Below, piece after piece: positions 63,737 through 64,000 of a stretch of DNA of 64,000 nt. The DNA is taken from positions 121,475,792-121,539,791 of the forward strand of contig NC_072892.1 in assembly GCF_027943255.1 (NCBI RefSeq), in the 5' to 3' direction. Below the pieces are notes generated by a model, which worked only from the letters and a program-made list of their open reading frames with translations, ran no database searches and was not told the DNA's origin. A program made the position numbers and the translations under genes. This DNA comes from Anastrepha obliqua (lineage: Eukaryota > Arthropoda > Insecta > Diptera > Tephritidae). Within the stretch, counting starts at the first letter, position 1; each line of letters begins with the position of its first letter.

Positions 63737-64000
63737 GGGGTTAGGGATAGTCAGAGGCCCGAAAAAAATGATGACTTACAATAGTTTTTTTTTTTTTTTT
63801 GCTAGTCAATTGCTTTATTTTACAAAAATTAAAACATTGCATTAATACATCATATTTCAACTTGACTTTATCAAAACTCCAAAAAAAAGGCAATGAATAA
63901 TTGTAAAAGCTATCGCTGTTTGTGTGGAGCCCGTTTCTCCAGAGCTCCCTTGCAGTGATCATCACAAGTCCTTGAAGATTCATCTAAAATCAATCGGACA
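63737..64000 (-). mobile_element. Relative of the 53573 MITE, cut by the window end
   Basis: Starts GGGGTTAGGGATAGTCAG, then CCCGAAAAAAATGATGA, matching in reverse the right half of 53573-53967 (TTTTTTCGGGCTTTTGACTA). Continues through GCTAGTCAATTGCTT and TCAACTTGAC. The base pairs before it read ATGA, not TTAA, so the target is mutated or this edge is internal. The other end lies beyond 64000. Confidence 0.75.

Noticed and set aside
1..64000. CRISPR array, bacterial operon or prophage
   Set aside because: No regular spacer arrays, ribosome-binding sites or dense gene organisation; introns and insect transposons throughout.

Overview
This is eukaryotic, AT-rich DNA from a higher dipteran, most likely a tephritid fruit fly or close relative. 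That call rests on short Drosophila-like introns (53 and 63 bp, GTAAGT/GTAAAT donors and TTTTTCAG-type acceptors), an insect ionotropic receptor gene, many DD41D ('rosa'-type) mariners, repeated copies of a tRNA-derived SINE, and abundant CATA/TATG microsatellites. The species assignment is inference. There are no bacterial features, CRISPR arrays or convincing functional RNA genes.

The only host gene I can assemble with confidence is the 3' part of an ionotropic receptor (IR, divergent glutamate-receptor family) on the + strand. It has six exons: 7528-7656, 16377-16557, 16611-16844, 19675-20047, 20111-20242 and 22385-22609. The splice phases agree throughout and give 423 residues ending in a stop, with polyadenylation signals just downstream. 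The exons encode the end of the S1 lobe, TM1, the pore/TM2, the S2 lobe and TM3. The amino-terminal exons were not found and probably lie upstream of the window. Its introns of 8.7, 2.8 and 2.1 kb carry most of the transposon debris between 7.6 and 22.4 kb.

The rest is a layered transposon landscape. 1-7.5 kb: a truncated non-LTR element, a 263-bp MITE with perfect 38-bp inverted ends, and an internally deleted D34D mariner. 7.9-15.3 kb: a 5'-truncated Jockey-clade element with poly(A) and a 13-bp target duplication sitting inside an older non-LTR element, then the best-preserved DD41D transposase ORF and a decayed DD41D copy. 17-29 kb: minus-strand non-LTR fragments, including one family inserted into the reverse transcriptase of another, and SINEs. 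29-45 kb: a Tc1-like remnant, several internally deleted DD41D mariners with paired ends and TA targets, a TTAA-flanked MITE, and a mariner inside a SINE tail. 46-53 kb: RNase H/RT fragments, a pogo-type transposase fragment and a SINE. 53.5-58.6 kb: a second TTAA MITE, two 99%-identical copies of a ~0.7-kb repeat with inverted end arms, a mariner inside another SINE, a small inverted-repeat element coding for an EEP-type endonuclease domain, and a hairpin MITE with an 8-bp target duplication. 59.9-61.6 kb: a 1651-bp near-perfect palindromic element (arms ~630 bp) ending in CAC and flanked by TTA, with a transposon-type gene fragment in its loop. 63.7 kb to the end: a third TTAA-MITE relative, cut by the window edge.

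The most unusual objects are the large palindrome, the endonuclease-coding inverted-repeat element, and the paired 0.7-kb repeats. All reading was by eye. Percent identities are estimates, and fragment edges are approximate unless a target-site duplication or splice site is stated.
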